A stretch of DNA of 64,000 bases from Selaginella moellendorffii (lineage: Eukaryota; Streptophyta; Lycopodiopsida; Selaginellales; Selaginellaceae): contig NW_003314277.1 in NCBI RefSeq assembly GCF_000143415.4, positions 1,625,185-1,689,184 of the forward strand, in the 5' to 3' direction. Positions within the stretch are counted from its first letter, which is position 1. Each line of letters begins with the position of its first letter. Shown here one piece after another: positions 35,548 to 47,729 of this stretch. The notes below the pieces were generated by a model that saw only the letters and a list, made by a program, of their open reading frames with translations, had not been told where the DNA came from and did not search any database. The position numbers were made by a program, and so were the translations under genes.

Positions 35548-37302
35548 ATGATGATTTCGGATCCATCAATGTTGATCCAAAGCCCAGGAGGCAATCTTTC
35601 TTCGTCCAAGGGATGGATCGCTATTTTTCCCTCTTCCAAGGGTTCGATTGGTGGGAGGAGGGGATCACTGGTCGTGGCGGCGGCGAAGATCCACGAGATC
35701 CTCATGCCGAAGCTCAGCGCCACCATGACCGAGGGCAAGGTCGTCGAGTGGACGAAGGCCGAAGGGGACAAGGTCAAGAAAGGGGATATCGTCGCGGTTG
35801 TGGAGTCGGACAAGGCGGACATGGATGTGGAAGTGTTCTACGATGGATATTTGGCTCGCATTGTGGTGGAAAGTGGCAGTTCTGCGGCGATCAACGAGTT
35901 GATCGCGTTGCTCGCAGAGAACGAGGAGGATATTGCCGAGGCGAGGAGAAAATCGATTGGATTGTCATCTCCAATATCTCCAGCTCCAGCTGTGGAAGCT
36001 CCTAAAGTCGAATTTCCCGACGCGCTTCCAGGGGTGGTGGCGGAGGAGAAATCTCTCGTCGCAACTCCTCATGCGAAGAAGTTGGCCAAACAATACAAGG
36101 CCGACCTCTCCAAGATCTCCGGAACTGGGCCGCATGGACGGATCGTCCCAGCTGACGTCGAGGTATTTGCTGGAAAGCCAGTGACGAGCCTGGGCAGTGT
36201 GCTGAGCTTGCAAGGTGTGGGAGCAAGCATCCTTGCATCGCCAAAGGAGCAGGAGGATGGAGCTCTAGTGGCAAATCCATCTCCATCTTCGGGAAAAGCT
36301 GAAGCTCCTCCTCGAATGGATTTCACCGTGCCTTTCACAGGCATGCAGGCAGCAGTGTCCAAAAACATGGTGGAGAGTTTGTCCGTGCCAACTTTCCGGG
36401 TCGGGTGTTCCATCTCGACAACTGGGATTGATGCTCTCTACAGAAAGGTTTGTGACTTCTTTTCCTACGTAACTTTGTTACTTCTTTTGCTAGCTTTTGA
36501 GGATTTTTGCTGCAGATCAAATCCAAGGGGGTCAGCATGTCAGTTCTTTTGGCAAAAGCAGCTGCTTTGGCGCTTGCCCGGCATCCTGTCGTAAACGCAA
36601 GTTGCAAGGAAGGCAAGAGTTTCTGTCACAACAGCAACATCAACATCGCTGTTGCCGTGGCTATCGATGGAGGCCTTATAACTCCAGTGCTCCAGAATGC
36701 GGACAAGGTAAACTCCTCTTTCCCAGATCAGATTTGAGTTTTGCGTTCGCTGTTTTCTCTGATGGCACTGTTGTATAATAGGCTGATGTCTACACCCTTG
36801 CTCGAAAGTGGAAGGAGCTTGTGGACAAGGCTCGTGCCAAACAGCTGCAACCCCAGGAGTACACCACAGGTTTCAGCAAACTCTAGTGTGTTTAAGCATT
36901 GCACAATACGCTTTGACAACCAATTACAGGAACTTTTACAATATCAAACCTGGGGATGTTTGGCGTGGATCGATTTGACGCTATACTTCCACCTGGCCAA
37001 GTAAGCATGGGTTTTGTCGAGTTTTCAGTGAGCTTGTTAAATTTCTTGTCTCCACAGGGCGCGATTATGGCTGTCGGTGCAGCCAAACCAACTCTTGTGG
37101 CAAGCGAGGGTCGCGTGTTTAGTGTTAAGAACCAGATGCAGGTATGAAAACGTCAAGGAATCTTTTGCTCATGAAACTTAAGTGATGGAATTGTCAGGTG
37201 AATGTGACTGCGGATCATCGGATTATCGATGGCGCGGACTTGGCATCGTTCCTCGATACATTCTCCAAAATCGTTGAGAATGCAATGGAGCTGACGCTGT
37301 GA
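35548..37302 (+). CDS. Plastid pyruvate dehydrogenase E2, dihydrolipoamide acetyltransferase
   Basis: Six exons: 35548-36447, 36516-36707, 36782-36869, 36930-37000, 37058-37141 and 37198-37302, total 1440 nt, 479 aa. The order is: transit-peptide-like N-terminus (about 1-45, Ser/Gly-rich), one lipoyl domain with the ESDKADMDVE lipoyl-lysine site (about residues 89-98), an E1/E3-binding domain (ATPHAKKLAKQY to GRIVPADVE), and the catalytic acetyltransferase domain ending in the active-site DHRIIDGAD. A single lipoyl domain and this size are typical of the plastid enzyme, which feeds acetyl-CoA to fatty-acid synthesis. Start: first ATG in frame at 35548, with another directly after it. The gene sits between the SAMS remnant and the intact AAA-ATPase. 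Confidence 0.95.
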
Positions 37303-37626
37303 TCAAAGTTTTGTCTTTTAAACTGATTTCTGATTCTCTTGATCCACACGCCTACCTAATCGACCATTTTGTAGCATTTGTCCGCCACTGGAACGATTCT
37401 TTTCGTCGATCACTACACTGGCTCGATGTGCCAATCAGCACTGCCTACGCGCTACAAAACATGAGGTACGAATATCTGAGTTTGATCCCTATGCGAAGAT
37501 GAAATTAACATAATAAGAAAAGCAAGTCCGGCGCCGAAAGAGTTTACTTTGTTTGACAAGTAAACAGTGAAGAGGACGAAGATTCGTTGGACGTTCCATT
37601 TGTGTGCTGTCCAAGCTTCTTTTCCC

Positions 37627-37632
37627 TATAAA
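37627..37632 (+). promoter_or_regulatory. TATA box of intact AAA-ATPase gene
   Basis: TATAAA lies 122 bp before the ATG, preceded by TCCAAGCTTCTT. The corresponding motif in the pseudogene is at 33929-33934. Confidence 0.55.
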
Positions 37633-37748
37633 GTGCGTTCTCCACTCCACCATTGGAATTGGGCGATCGCCGAGGTCAAGCCGAGTGATAGATTTCTTCT
37701 CTCTCTTCCAATCCACTCGTTCATACTTGGAGAGCGAGAGAGAGATCC

Positions 37749-39194
37749 ATGGAGTACTCGATGCTCATCGCATTCTTCTGGTCCGTGGTGGGCGTCGCCG
37801 CCGCGCTCAAAACCCTAGTCCCCCCCGATTTCTATCGCTTCCTCGAGGATCTCCGCCGCAAGATCCTCCACCGCTGGTCACTCTACCACAGCATTACAAT
37901 CAGCGAGCGCAGCGGCGCCGGAAGCAACGATCTCTACACCTACGCCGCCCTCTACTCGTCCAGCCTCAAGAACAGGGCCGACGCGCTCACCGCCGAGTGC
38001 CCTAGAAACGCCAAGAAGCTCACATTCACCATCGCCACTGGCCAGCAGGTCTTCGACGAATTCCGGGGCGCCAGGATAGTTTGGGAGCTCCAGACGATCG
38101 TGAGCGAGGGAATGTATCGCAGGGAGGAGCAGCGATTCCTCCATCTAACAGTCCCCAAAGCCGATCGAGGTCTAGTGCCCGATTACCTCGAGTTCGTCAT
38201 GGAAAGGGGCAGAGAGATCGAGAAATTGGGCTGCGAGAAGGAGCTCCACACGAACATCTACGAGTCGTGGGAGTCCATCCCTTTCAATCCGCCCCCCACA
38301 TTCGACACGATCGCCATGGATCCGGATTACAAAGCCCTGCTCATGGAGGATCTCACGAGATTCATGAAAGGCAAGGATTTCTATGCTGGGGTGGGGCGAG
38401 CGTGGAAGAGGGGGTATTTGCTCTACGGCCCCCCTGGAACCGGGAAATCGAGCCTGATTGGAGCCATGTCGAACTTCACTGGCTATGACGTCTACGATCT
38501 GGAGCTCACCAAGGTCCGGAGCAACCAGGAGCTCCGGCAGCTGCTGATTCACGTCAAGGATCGCGCGATTATCGTGGTGGAGGACATCGATTGCTCCATT
38601 CCAATCGAGAATCGTCGCAAGAACAAGAAGAAGAAGAAGAAGAACAAGGACAAGGAGGACGAAGGAAATATCTCCAAGATCCAAAAGAGGAGGAGGAGGA
38701 GGAGAGAGAGGGCGCTAGATCCAGAGGATCAGGGCGTGACACTCTCGGGATTGCTGAATTTCACGGATGGATTGTGGTCCTCGTGCGGCAGAGAGCGGAT
38801 CTTCGTCTTCACCACGAATTTCGTGAAGCGATTGGACGCTGCGCTCCTGCGGCCGGGGAGAATGGACATGCACATCCACATGAGCTACTGCTCGTTCGCG
38901 GCATTTCGATCGCTGGCGGCGACCTATCTCAAGATCGAGGATCACGAGCTCTACCCGGCGATCGAAGGCCTGATCGCGAGCGTGAAGATGACCCCGGCCT
39001 CCGCCGTCGAGACGCTACTCCGTCATGGCCAGGATCACACCGCGGCGCTGGAGAATGTGGTGAAAACCCTAGCGGACAAGGTGTCGCAGGGCGACGATCT
39101 CGACGACAACGAAGACGAGGAGGACGATTCCAGCCTCTGCAGCAGCGGCAGCGACAGCGACAGCGACGATAATGACGATAATAATCAGGATTAG
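37749..39194 (+). CDS. BCS1-like AAA-ATPase (AAA-ATPase ASD family)
   Basis: Intronless, 481 aa. The N-terminus is a membrane anchor (about residues 5-24), followed by the plant AAA-ATPase-associated domain. Then come Walker A GPPGTGKSS (about residue 228), Walker B IIVVEDIDCSI, sensor-1 VFTTN and the arginine-finger motif LRPGRMD. A Lys/Arg-rich insertion (about residues 294-325) separates Walker B from sensor 1, and the tail is a run of Asp/Ser. The closest families are Bcs1-related plant ATPases located in mitochondria, ER or plasma membrane and induced by stress; the substrate is not predictable. A duplicated broken copy lies at 34,077-35,150. Confidence 0.93.
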   Translation: MEYSMLIAFFWSVVGVAAALKTLVPPDFYRFLEDLRRKILHRWSLYHSITISERSGAGSNDLYTYAALYSSSLKNRADALTAECPRNAKKLTFTIATGQQVFDEFRGARIVWELQTIVSEGMYRREEQRFLHLTVPKADRGLVPDYLEFVMERGREIEKLGCEKELHTNIYESWESIPFNPPPTFDTIAMDPDYKALLMEDLTRFMKGKDFYAGVGRAWKRGYLLYGPPGTGKSSLIGAMSNFTGYDVYDLELTKVRSNQELRQLLIHVKDRAIIVVEDIDCSIPIENRRKNKKKKKKNKDKEDEGNISKIQKRRRRRRERALDPEDQGVTLSGLLNFTDGLWSSCGRERIFVFTTNFVKRLDAALLRPGRMDMHIHMSYCSFAAFRSLAATYLKIEDHELYPAIEGLIASVKMTPASAVETLLRHGQDHTAALENVVKTLADKVSQGDDLDDNEDEEDDSSLCSSGSDSDSDDNDDNNQD

Positions 39195-39331
39195 CATAAC
39201 ACTTAGTTTTTGACAGTGACTGGCCGCATTATTGTGACAAAAGTTGGAAGAAAAATCTTTCCACGTTTTTTTTTTCTATCATGTGCTGTGGTCTTTGTGT
39301 AGACTGTGCAATGTGATTGCAAACATAACAT

Positions 39332-39405
39332 GGCCGCGTAGCGCAGTGGATTAGCGCGTCAGACTTCGGATCTGAAGGTCGTGGGTTCGAATCCCACCGT
39401 GGTCG
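39332..39405 (+). tRNA. tRNA-Arg (anticodon TCG)
   Basis: A 74-nt cloverleaf including the discriminator base. Acceptor stem GGCCGCG pairs with CGTGGTC using two G-U pairs. The D-arm is AGCGC/GCGCG-like. The anticodon stem TCAGA/TCTGA encloses CTTCGGA, with anticodon TCG at 39366-39368. The T-arm has GTGGG-TTCGAAT-CCCAC. A short T-run follows (39418-39421). No intron and no encoded CCA. Confidence 0.95.
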
Positions 39406-39489
39406 CATTTCTTCTACTTTTATGAACTTTTTCTTTTTGGTGGTTTTAGGGTTTTTATTTTCTGTGGTTTTAGGGTTCCTGGATGAGCG

Positions 39490-42400
39490 ATGGAAGCACA
39501 GGTTGTGGCATTCCACGACAAGCCGCAGGAGCTGCAATGCGTGGGATCGATGCAAGTCCAGAGGACGCTCAATCACAGCGGCGATGATTCTCAGGCTGCG
39601 GGGCTGAGCTTCATATGCGGGAGCTTGCCCGTGCCGACGGCGAGCCCGCCCAAGGCATTTTCCTCTACAGCAGTCGTCTATCACAAGAGGTGAATTCTTG
39701 CGATCGATGTGATTTTGAGTGACGATCTTGCGATGGCTCAATAAATTGCTTGCCTTGCATTCATCCAGGGTGATTGCGCCTCACTACAAGCTACTTCCAG
39801 CGGAGACTGATCTCAATGCGCCTCTGAGCAACAGAGCTCTCGCTGCTGTTAACGAATCATCCGGAAGTAAGAGCTGATCGTTTGGATTGTTCTTTAGTTT
39901 TTAGTCTTTTCTCTTTCAGACATATGTGAAACAACCAGCAAAACAGTCGCTCAAAAATGCGATGCTTTAGCTGCCAGTGCCCTCTCCGGCCACGGGGACG
40001 GGATCGACGTGATTGCTCCCGTTGACATACTGAAGCAGATCTTCAAGACTCCATACTCGAAAGCTCGGGTGTCAGTCGCGGTTCATAGGATTGGGAGGAC
40101 TCTCATACTGAACAGTGGGTGTGTCAACTTTTGTCTTTGCTTTAATTCGAGTTTCTTTGCGTGCTTACGTTTGAATGCAGGCCGGATGAAGACAGAGAAA
40201 CGCTTGTTCGTAAAAAAAAAGCAGTCAAGCTGGGTGAGAAGCTGCTATACTCGAGATTTGTCCACCATTCCATGCAGTCGAGATCGCCCCCGCCGTCGGA
40301 ATCAACCAAAGAGACGGACAGTTCGACGGAGTCCTTGTTCAGCCCATGGCAGGAAACTATAGACGAAGAAGGCTGCGAGGGAAACCTGTGCGCTACGATG
40401 AGACTGCCGGTCCAGCATAACGGGAAGCTCTCGCGTGGAAGGCAGGCTGAAGTTGAGCTGGGGGATGATGATGACGAGGATGATGATGCGGAGTACAGTG
40501 AAGAAGATGGAGTGAGGCAAAAGAAGACATCCGACGATTTTTTGCGGGTCCTTTACTGGCAGTTTCAGAACTTGCGAATGCTTCTAGGAAGCGATCTACT
40601 GGTTTTCAGCAACGAGAAGCATGTCGCTGTAAGTTTGCACCTCATGGAGATTAAACGACAGGTAAAAAGAAGATGGTTTGTGTGCGAGGCCGTTGCTGAC
40701 AGCCTCTTTTATGCAGGTTACGCCTCTGATGTGGCTCGATGCCTGGTTAGATAATGTAATGGCCAGTGTTCCCGAGCTGGCTATTTGCTACCATCACAAT
40801 GGCGTCGTTCAGGGATATGAGCTTCTAAAGACCGACGACATTTTCTGCTTAAAGGGCCTTGCGGAAGACGGGACAGTCTTTTTTCAGCCACATATTGTGC
40901 AACAGAATGCCATTTCAGTGCTGAGGTTTCTTCAAGAAAATTGCAAGCATGACCCTGGGACCTACTGGGTAAGCTATCAATCCGGAGTGTCATGTACTAA
41001 TACTTCACTAATTTTGTAGCTGTGTAAGAATCATGGCGAGGACGTGTTGCAGCTGTATGATCTATCAGATATATCTAAGAGCTGCAAGAAAGTTGACAGC
41101 CACAGCACACTACCTTCGCGGAATGCTAATGGTAACTGTTATACGTTGCCTCTGGCAATGCTTTTGTACCGCATTGCTTACAGCTTATCACGTTCTCAGG
41201 TATGTTTTGAAGTAAGGGGACTTTTTCTTAATTGAAAGTTTGTGTTTATTCAGGAGTCAAGTGACATTTGCAAATGTGCTAAATTGTTTCGGAAATGTCT
41301 AGAGTTCTTAGACAACGAAGAGCATCTGGTAGGTTGCTATTCGTTAATTTTTTGAGCTCTGGCACTAAGTCTGAGTTTGTTTTGTTTAGATAATCAGAGC
41401 AATCGCGCATGAGCAAGTTGCCAGATTAATTCTAAACTGTTGCAAGGAGCATGACTCTTCAGCGAAGCCTGTTCTGCTTTTAGAAGCCTACGATCATGAA
41501 GAAATAGTTGATCCGGACCTTGACGGGAAAAGCGTTTGCATCGAGGAATTATCTACGACATCGGGCGAGACAGAAGTTTCGGAGAAAGAGCTGACTCTTT
41601 ACGACTCTCCTGTACAAGTCATGGATGCCGAAGTCGATCCTGTCTCTCCGCGCCTGGCCGCTGTTCATCACGTCTCTGAAGCCATACTATCTCTACGGTC
41701 CCAGAGGCAGCTTCAAGACATTGACAAGGAAAAGTTGAGGGTGACAAATATCAAGCAGTTCCCTCTGTGCCTTTGCGGGGATATAGACTGTATCAGCTTC
41801 TACGACATTGGAAGCAGCGAGTTCGGTGTTTTGATGGACCAGAAGCTCAGGGAGCTCATCTTGATGCTGGGAGAGTCTTATCTTGCTCTGGGGGAGGCTT
41901 ACAGCGAGAAAGGAGACCTGGTTCGGACAGTGAAAGCTGCTCAGCTCGCCTGCTCCGTTTATGCGTCAGTGCTGAAGCTGGAAAACCTGCCTAGTCCGTA
42001 TGGCTGCCAGTACTGTTTGCCGGCAAGCAGCTCAAAGAAGAAGTTCCTACCTCGTAAATCGGGAACTCAGCAGAATGACCTCCAGAAAGGACTCTTTTGG
42101 GGCCAGGTGTGGCGGTTGATAGGCGACGTCTACATCAAAAACCTCATGGTTCTCGGTGAAAATAGCCTTCCACGCAAGGGAATGAAAGGTGGCGAGGAGC
42201 TACAAATGGCTGAGGAGATAGTGCGAGAAGTTAAACGCCTCAGGAAGAAGTCCGGACAAAAGCCGGGATGTGGAGTCTGTAGTGCCAGTGACTGTAGCTG
42301 CCATATGGATAGAATAAGCAGTGGGAGCAGTGCAACGAGTAGCAGTGATTACAGCGAGAAAAATTCCTCGAGGCAGCGGACAAAGCACAAGAAATCAGGG

Positions 42401-43765
42401 AAAGCGGTGGCAACTGTTTATGAGGCGAAAGATGGGACAGTGGAGGAAGAATCGAAGACTCAAGCAGACTACAGTTACAAGCAAGTTTGCAAGAATCACG
42501 TCTGCTTCCACTTGCAACGAGTTCTCACCAAAGACTTGAAGCTCAACTTCGTGGCGGCAGTGGACTGCTACGATGCTGCGATATACGCTCTAACAGACGT
42601 TCCTGGAGCCTCTAGAGATCTGGACGCAGCCGTTCGGAAGAAAGGCTGGGCCTGCAACGAGCTCGCACGTCTGATACTGGCTAGCGAGGATCTTGCTCTC
42701 GCCGAGATGGCCTATCTCACCGCCATCCGAGCGTTCGAAACAGTTGGAGATTCGACAAACGTACTCCTCGTGAACTGCAACCTCGGCCACGCACTAAGAT
42801 CGGCTGCCGAGAAGCTGGTTGCCTGGATGTCCGTGGGTGACTTGAGTCCGGAGAAACGCGAACGAGTCGCTCGCGAGGCCAGGGAGTTTTACTTGAAGGC
42901 CTTGAAGTGCTACCGAGCTGCGAAGAGAGAAGCCGCCAACTTATCCGGCTCGAAGGAACTCGAGGAAAACGTTGTGACGCAGCTCGCCAACACGTACCTG
43001 AGGCTGGGACTCTTCACGGTGGATCAGCAGACTTCCGCGGTTCTAAACTCGGGCGACTCGCTGACGAGCTACAAGCTGCAATCGCTGTTTGCGACGTCGG
43101 ACATCCTCGAGGCTCTGCTGCTCTACGAGTCGATTCCTCGAGCGCAGGAGACCGCCTTCACGCACTTCCAGATCGGCTCGCACCTTCGGAACTGCCTCCA
43201 GATCGCCAAGCTCAAGACCGACTACAGCAAAGACACGAATCTCAAGTTCCACGCCTCGCTAGCGGACCACCATCTCCGGAAAGCTCTCGGCTACTATCGG
43301 CCTCATTCGCATCCGACGATGTTCCTCGACATCCTCCTGGTGGAATGCGACCTTTGCTTCTTGGTGCTACCATTTTCCGGCGCAAACCAGGTACTACCAC
43401 TTTGCTTTTTGCATAACAAAGTTCTTTTTCTTCGATCGTGAAGTTCTAGTGTTCTAATGGAAGGTTTCTTTGCGCAGCTGTTGATACTGGAGCAAGGAAT
43501 GGCGTGCATGCTGGAAGGCCGGCGAGCGCTGGAAGTGACAGTGGAATCGAGGCCAGCGGACGAAACTCTGGAAAAATTCATCGCCCAGCTCCAGACTTTA
43601 CTGAAAAACTTGCTGGGAGCTGTGATCAAAGAGGACAAAGCGTCGAGCGCTCGAGCACTGGACGTGGAGACGATCAAAACCATGTACCGCATTGCTTTGA
43701 GGTCCTCCATCCACGCTTTGCCAAACGAGTTAAAGGAGCTCCATGATCTCTGGCAAAGACTATAA
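39490..43765 (+). CDS. EDRF1-like protein (erythroid differentiation-related factor 1 family)
   Basis: Nine exons: 39490-39689, 39769-39866, 39920-40118, 40181-40661, 40717-40968, 41020-41199, 41254-41328, 41390-43390 and 43478-43765, total 3774 nt, 1257 aa. Conserved blocks include FSNEKHVAVSLHL, WLDAWLDNVMASVPELAICYH, GYELLKTDDIF and VQQNAISVLRFL in the N-terminal EDRF1 domain. An acidic stretch lies at about 40,455-40,505. The long exon 8 carries Ser/Cys-rich linkers and helical, TPR-like repeats to the C-terminus. This nuclear family is conserved in plants and animals, but its molecular role in plants is unknown. The splice site at 40,661 was chosen over one at 40,628 because it keeps the conserved VSLHL block. 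Five bases downstream of the stop a new transcription region for the U-box gene begins. Confidence 0.93.
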
Positions 43766-43959
43766 TAACACTACTGTTTTTAGGGTTCTTGAGAGGACAC
43801 GGTCTTGACTTGACGAGCAGCGTTTGGCGATCGCATCAACGAGGTGAGGATCGAGCGAGCGAGCGCCAGTTCCTGGAAGACTTCGCTGGGATCTCAGGAA
43901 AGAATGCTTCTGGATCTTAGATTCTAGAGATTTCGCGAGAGATTCTGGGATTGGACAGA

Positions 43960-46900
43960 ATGCTGCGCGGCGGCATAGGGAATGCGGTGTTGGCACCGAT
44001 CTCCGAGGTGCTGGCTCGATTGGTAGTCCAGGTAACGGACACGGCCATGGCTGCCAAGGATGTGTTGATCGAGAGGGAGAGCTTTAGCGAGCTTGGGAGC
44101 TACCTGGAGAAGATCTTGCCCGTGTTGCGAGAGCTCCACGATAAGAATGTGAGGGACACGCCGCCGATGAGAGTCTCGCTGGAGAGCCTGGAGAGGGAGA
44201 TGAAGAAGGCACAGGAGTTGATCAAGTTGTGTGGATCCAAGAGCCGGATCTACCTTCTTCTACACTGCCGGACGCTCGTCAAGCAAGTCCAGGACATCAC
44301 GCACGAGATTGGGAGGTGTTTGAGCCTCATTCCACTGGCGAGTATGAACATCTCGGTGGACAGCCGCGAGGTGACTTCCAAGCTCTTGGTGGACATGCAA
44401 AGCGCCCAGTTTCGAGCTGCTGCCGCCGACGAAGAGCTCGTGGAGAAGATCGAGCTGGGGATCCGAGACCAACGAACAGACAGTGCTTTCGCGAATGATC
44501 TGCTGCTCCAGATTGCCAGGTCCGTTGGAGTGCCTCAGAACACACTCGCTCTCGCTCAGGAGCTGGAGGAGTTTAAGAAGGAGAAGGAAGAGGCCGAGCT
44601 CCGGAAGAACCGAGCCGAGGCGTATCAGCTTGAGCAGATCATTGGGCTCTTGAGCGCCGCCAACGTGAAGAATGGTGGCAGTGGGGAGTTTCATAGAGTG
44701 ACTGGAAGTAACTGGCAGTACATGCCTTTCTACTGCCAGCTGACGCGAGCTCTCATGGAGGACCCGGTGGAGATTGCTTCCGGCCAGACTTTCGAGAGGA
44801 GCGCCATTGAGAAGTGGTTTCGGGATGGGAACACTGTGTGCCCCGTGACTGGGGTCGAGCTCGACAGCTTCGAGTTGAAGCCGAACCACTCTTTGAGATC
44901 TGCGATCGAGGAGTCCAGAGACAGAAGCACGCGGTACAATATCGAGGCTTGCGGACGAAAGATCAAGAGCCAGGAGGATACTGAGGTACAAGCTGGACTA
45001 TGGGAACTACACAGGCTTAGCGAAGAGAGGCCTCGGAACCCCACGTGGATTGCCGAAGCTGGACTTCTCCCGGTTATAGTGAGCTTGCTCGAGTCCAGAC
45101 AAAGAGCTACAAGGATGAAAGCTCTGGCTGCGCTTTCTAGCCTTGCTGCTGGCAACGAGAACAAGGTATGCTCTGTCACCTTTTGCTCCTTGATGGTCTG
45201 ATTCAGTTGTGCAGGCAAGGCTCTAAATTACGCACACTTTGAGGCAGGAAAGGATAATGGACGCAGGTGCATTGCCCCTCACGGTGAGGTCGCTGTCGCG
45301 AGATGGTGAAGAGCGAAAGGAAGCGGTCAAGCTCCTGTTGGAGCTATCGAAGGTTCCCAGGATTTGCGACCAGATTGGGAAAGCTCAGGGATGCATTCTT
45401 CTGCTTGCGACGCTGAGGAACGAGATCGAAAGCGCTGTTCAGGATGCCACGGCTTTGCTGGATGCTCTTTCGAACAACAGCCAGAACGTGGTACAAATGG
45501 CCGAGGCAAACTACTTTAGACCCCTTGCTGTCCGGCTGGCTGAAGGTATGCATGGTTCTCTTTTGGAACAGGCATTTCATCTGTTTTACTGGTATCTGTA
45601 GGCTCGGACAAGGACAAGATTTTAATGGCAAGTGCGATCGCGAGGATGGGCCTTACGGATCAAGGCAAAGCGACACTAGCACAGGATGGAGCTATAGGTC
45701 CTCTGGTGAAAATGATTTCCCTGGGTAACTTGGAAGCCAAATCTGCAGCGCTTGGTGCACTTCAAAACTTGTCAACGCTTCCGGACAATAGGGACGAAAT
45801 GATTGCTGCGGGCGTCGTCCCCTCCCTGCTCAGGCTCTTGTGCTCAGTCACGTCTTCCTTGGTCACGCTCAAAGAACAAGCTGCAGCAACTTTTGCCAAT
45901 CTGGCATCGTCACCTGCGAATACATCCAAGAGCAACGAGGTGCTGGAATCCGAAGATACACTAGTGCAACTGCTTTCGCTACTCAATCTCGCCGGGCCAG
46001 AGATCCAGGGACATCTTCTACGTGCACTCTACGGAATTGCTACTTCTAGAGACGCCGCAGAGGCCAGAAACATCCTAAGAGCGGCAGACGCCATCCAGCT
46101 GCTTCTTCCATTTTGCGAAAACAGCGATTCTGGCGTCCGAGTCTACGCTCTCAAACTGCTCTTCTGCCTGTCGGGAGATGGCTCTGGACGTGAGATATCC
46201 GAGTTCCTTGGCCCGACTAGCTTCAAGACTTTAGTCGACGTACTATCGGCTACATGGAGCTCGGACGAAGAAAAAGCTGCCGCCGTTGGGATCCTTGGCA
46301 ACCTCCCGTCAACCGACAACCAAGTGATCGAGAGGCTGCTCCAAGCCGGAGCGCTTCCTCCAACGCTAAATCTCCTGGACGGTGTGGTTCGGGGTACGAG
46401 AGCCATGCCAAAGAGCGTCCAAGACTCGGTCGTGGAGAACTCGGTGGCGGTGCTACTACACTTTACAAGGCCAGCACGGGAGGACTTGCAACGCCTGGCT
46501 GCTGATCACGGTGCCGTGTCACGCCTGGTCGACGTACTTTCGGCGGGGAGTCCACTGGCAAGAGCGAGAGCTGCGACAGGACTGGCACAGTTCTCGGAGA
46601 GTTCCCGGAGGCTTTCCACGCCCGTGGCGAGAAGCAGCGCCGGATTGTTCTCGTGCTTCTTCCGGCCTCGAGAAACAGGATGCGAGCTCCACCAAGGCCA
46701 CTGCTCCGAGAGAGGCTCGTTTTGCATGCTCGAGGCCAAAGCAGTGGCTCCGCTGATCCAGTGCCTGGAGGCGAGCGAGGCCCAAGTCCAGGAAGCCGCA
46801 CTCACTGCGCTAGCGACGCTGCTCCACGACGAGATCTGGCAGAAGGGAGTGAAAGTCATCGCGGATGCTCGCGGGATTCGCAGCCTGGTGAGAGTTATCA

Positions 46901-47106
46901 CGTTTGGAACGCCGGAGGCGAAAGAAAAGGCGCTGTGGATGCTGGAGAAGGTGTTCCGTATCGAAAGGTACCGGAACGAGTTTGGGAGCTCGGCTCAGAT
47001 GCCACTTATTGAGCTGACCTCGCGAGGTAACAGCGTGACGAGGCCGATGGCGGCAAGGATTTTAGCTCATCTCCAGGTACTCCACTCTCAGTCATCGTAT
47101 TTCTAA
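43960..47106 (+). CDS. Plant U-box E3 ligase with ARM repeats (PUB43/44-like)
   Basis: Three exons: 43960-45165, 45248-45545 and 45602-47106, total 3009 nt, 1002 aa. The N-terminal helical UND-type region (about 1-250) is followed by a U-box (about 257-325: ALMEDPVEIASGQTFERSAIEKWF, CPVTG, LKPNHSLRSAIEE), then armadillo repeats to the end (for instance GAIGPLVKMI, KSAALGALQNLS). U-box proteins recruit E2 enzymes and, with ARM repeats, bind substrates; the SAUL1/PUB43/PUB44 group acts in immunity and senescence at the plasma membrane. Start at 43960 is the first ATG. The gene starts only about 200 bp after the EDRF1-like stop. A Cys/Arg insert (about 46,640-46,740) interrupts one ARM repeat. 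Confidence 0.92.
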
Positions 47107-47159
47107 TCCATTTGTGTGGTATACTAGTGATTGTAAATAGATTTTTCTAAACGAGAGCA

Positions 47160-47729
47160 ATGGCTCTCTACAATCCTGCGTCTTGTTCTTGCGCAAAAGT
47201 TTATGTGGCCACAGTTCCTCTTCGTGTTCCTCCAGGTCCTCCATCTTGGCTTATCAACACAGTGGAAGCCAGTGGGATTACAAAGCTTTGCCACTACATG
47301 ACCATTGTCCAATCCAAGCAGCAGTGCACAGTGTTTGATTTCCAGCCAGAGAATCCAGAGGACCCTCTCGTGGCACTGGCCTTGATTTGTGGCCAGCAAG
47401 TCTCAGGTAGATTTGGATTTCTTTCTCTTCTTTTGATTTTCTTCTTTCAAATAGTATAAGATTTGTATTGTTTGCAAGGAATTGTGCAGCAAAGAAGGCT
47501 GCCAAGGCTTCCTTCCAGCAGAATTGAGCTTGTTGGCAACATGCTTCCTGGATTGGATCTTACTTCTGCTGTGGAGTTTAACAATTCATGGCCTACTGAC
47601 CTGATTCTCCACAGGCATGATTGTAGGCACCACACTGCAGGTATTTGGGAGATATGTTTGTTTTCTTAGCCACTTCTTTAAGCAGGTCTCGTTGGTCATC
47701 TTACTGGGAGAATGGTTGTTCCTTTTTAA
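47160..47729 (+). CDS. Conserved small plant protein of unknown function
   Basis: Three exons: 47160-47406, 47479-47640 and 47686-47729, total 453 nt, 150 aa. The sequence contains VFDFQPENPEDP, then RRLPRLPSSR and a C-terminal HDCRHHTAGLVGHLTG. That HDC...Y/H...L block resembles a plant family I remember only as unnamed, so no function is offered. It has no signal peptide. The frame closes precisely at each intron (phases 1 and 1), which supports the model. It starts 53 bp after the U-box gene's stop, on the same strand, so the two could share a transcript or the spacer must hold both a terminator and a promoter. Confidence 0.7.

Noticed and set aside
42907-43416. 169-codon frame inside the EDRF1-like gene
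   Set aside because: Shadow frame within exon 8; the family sequence is in the other frame.
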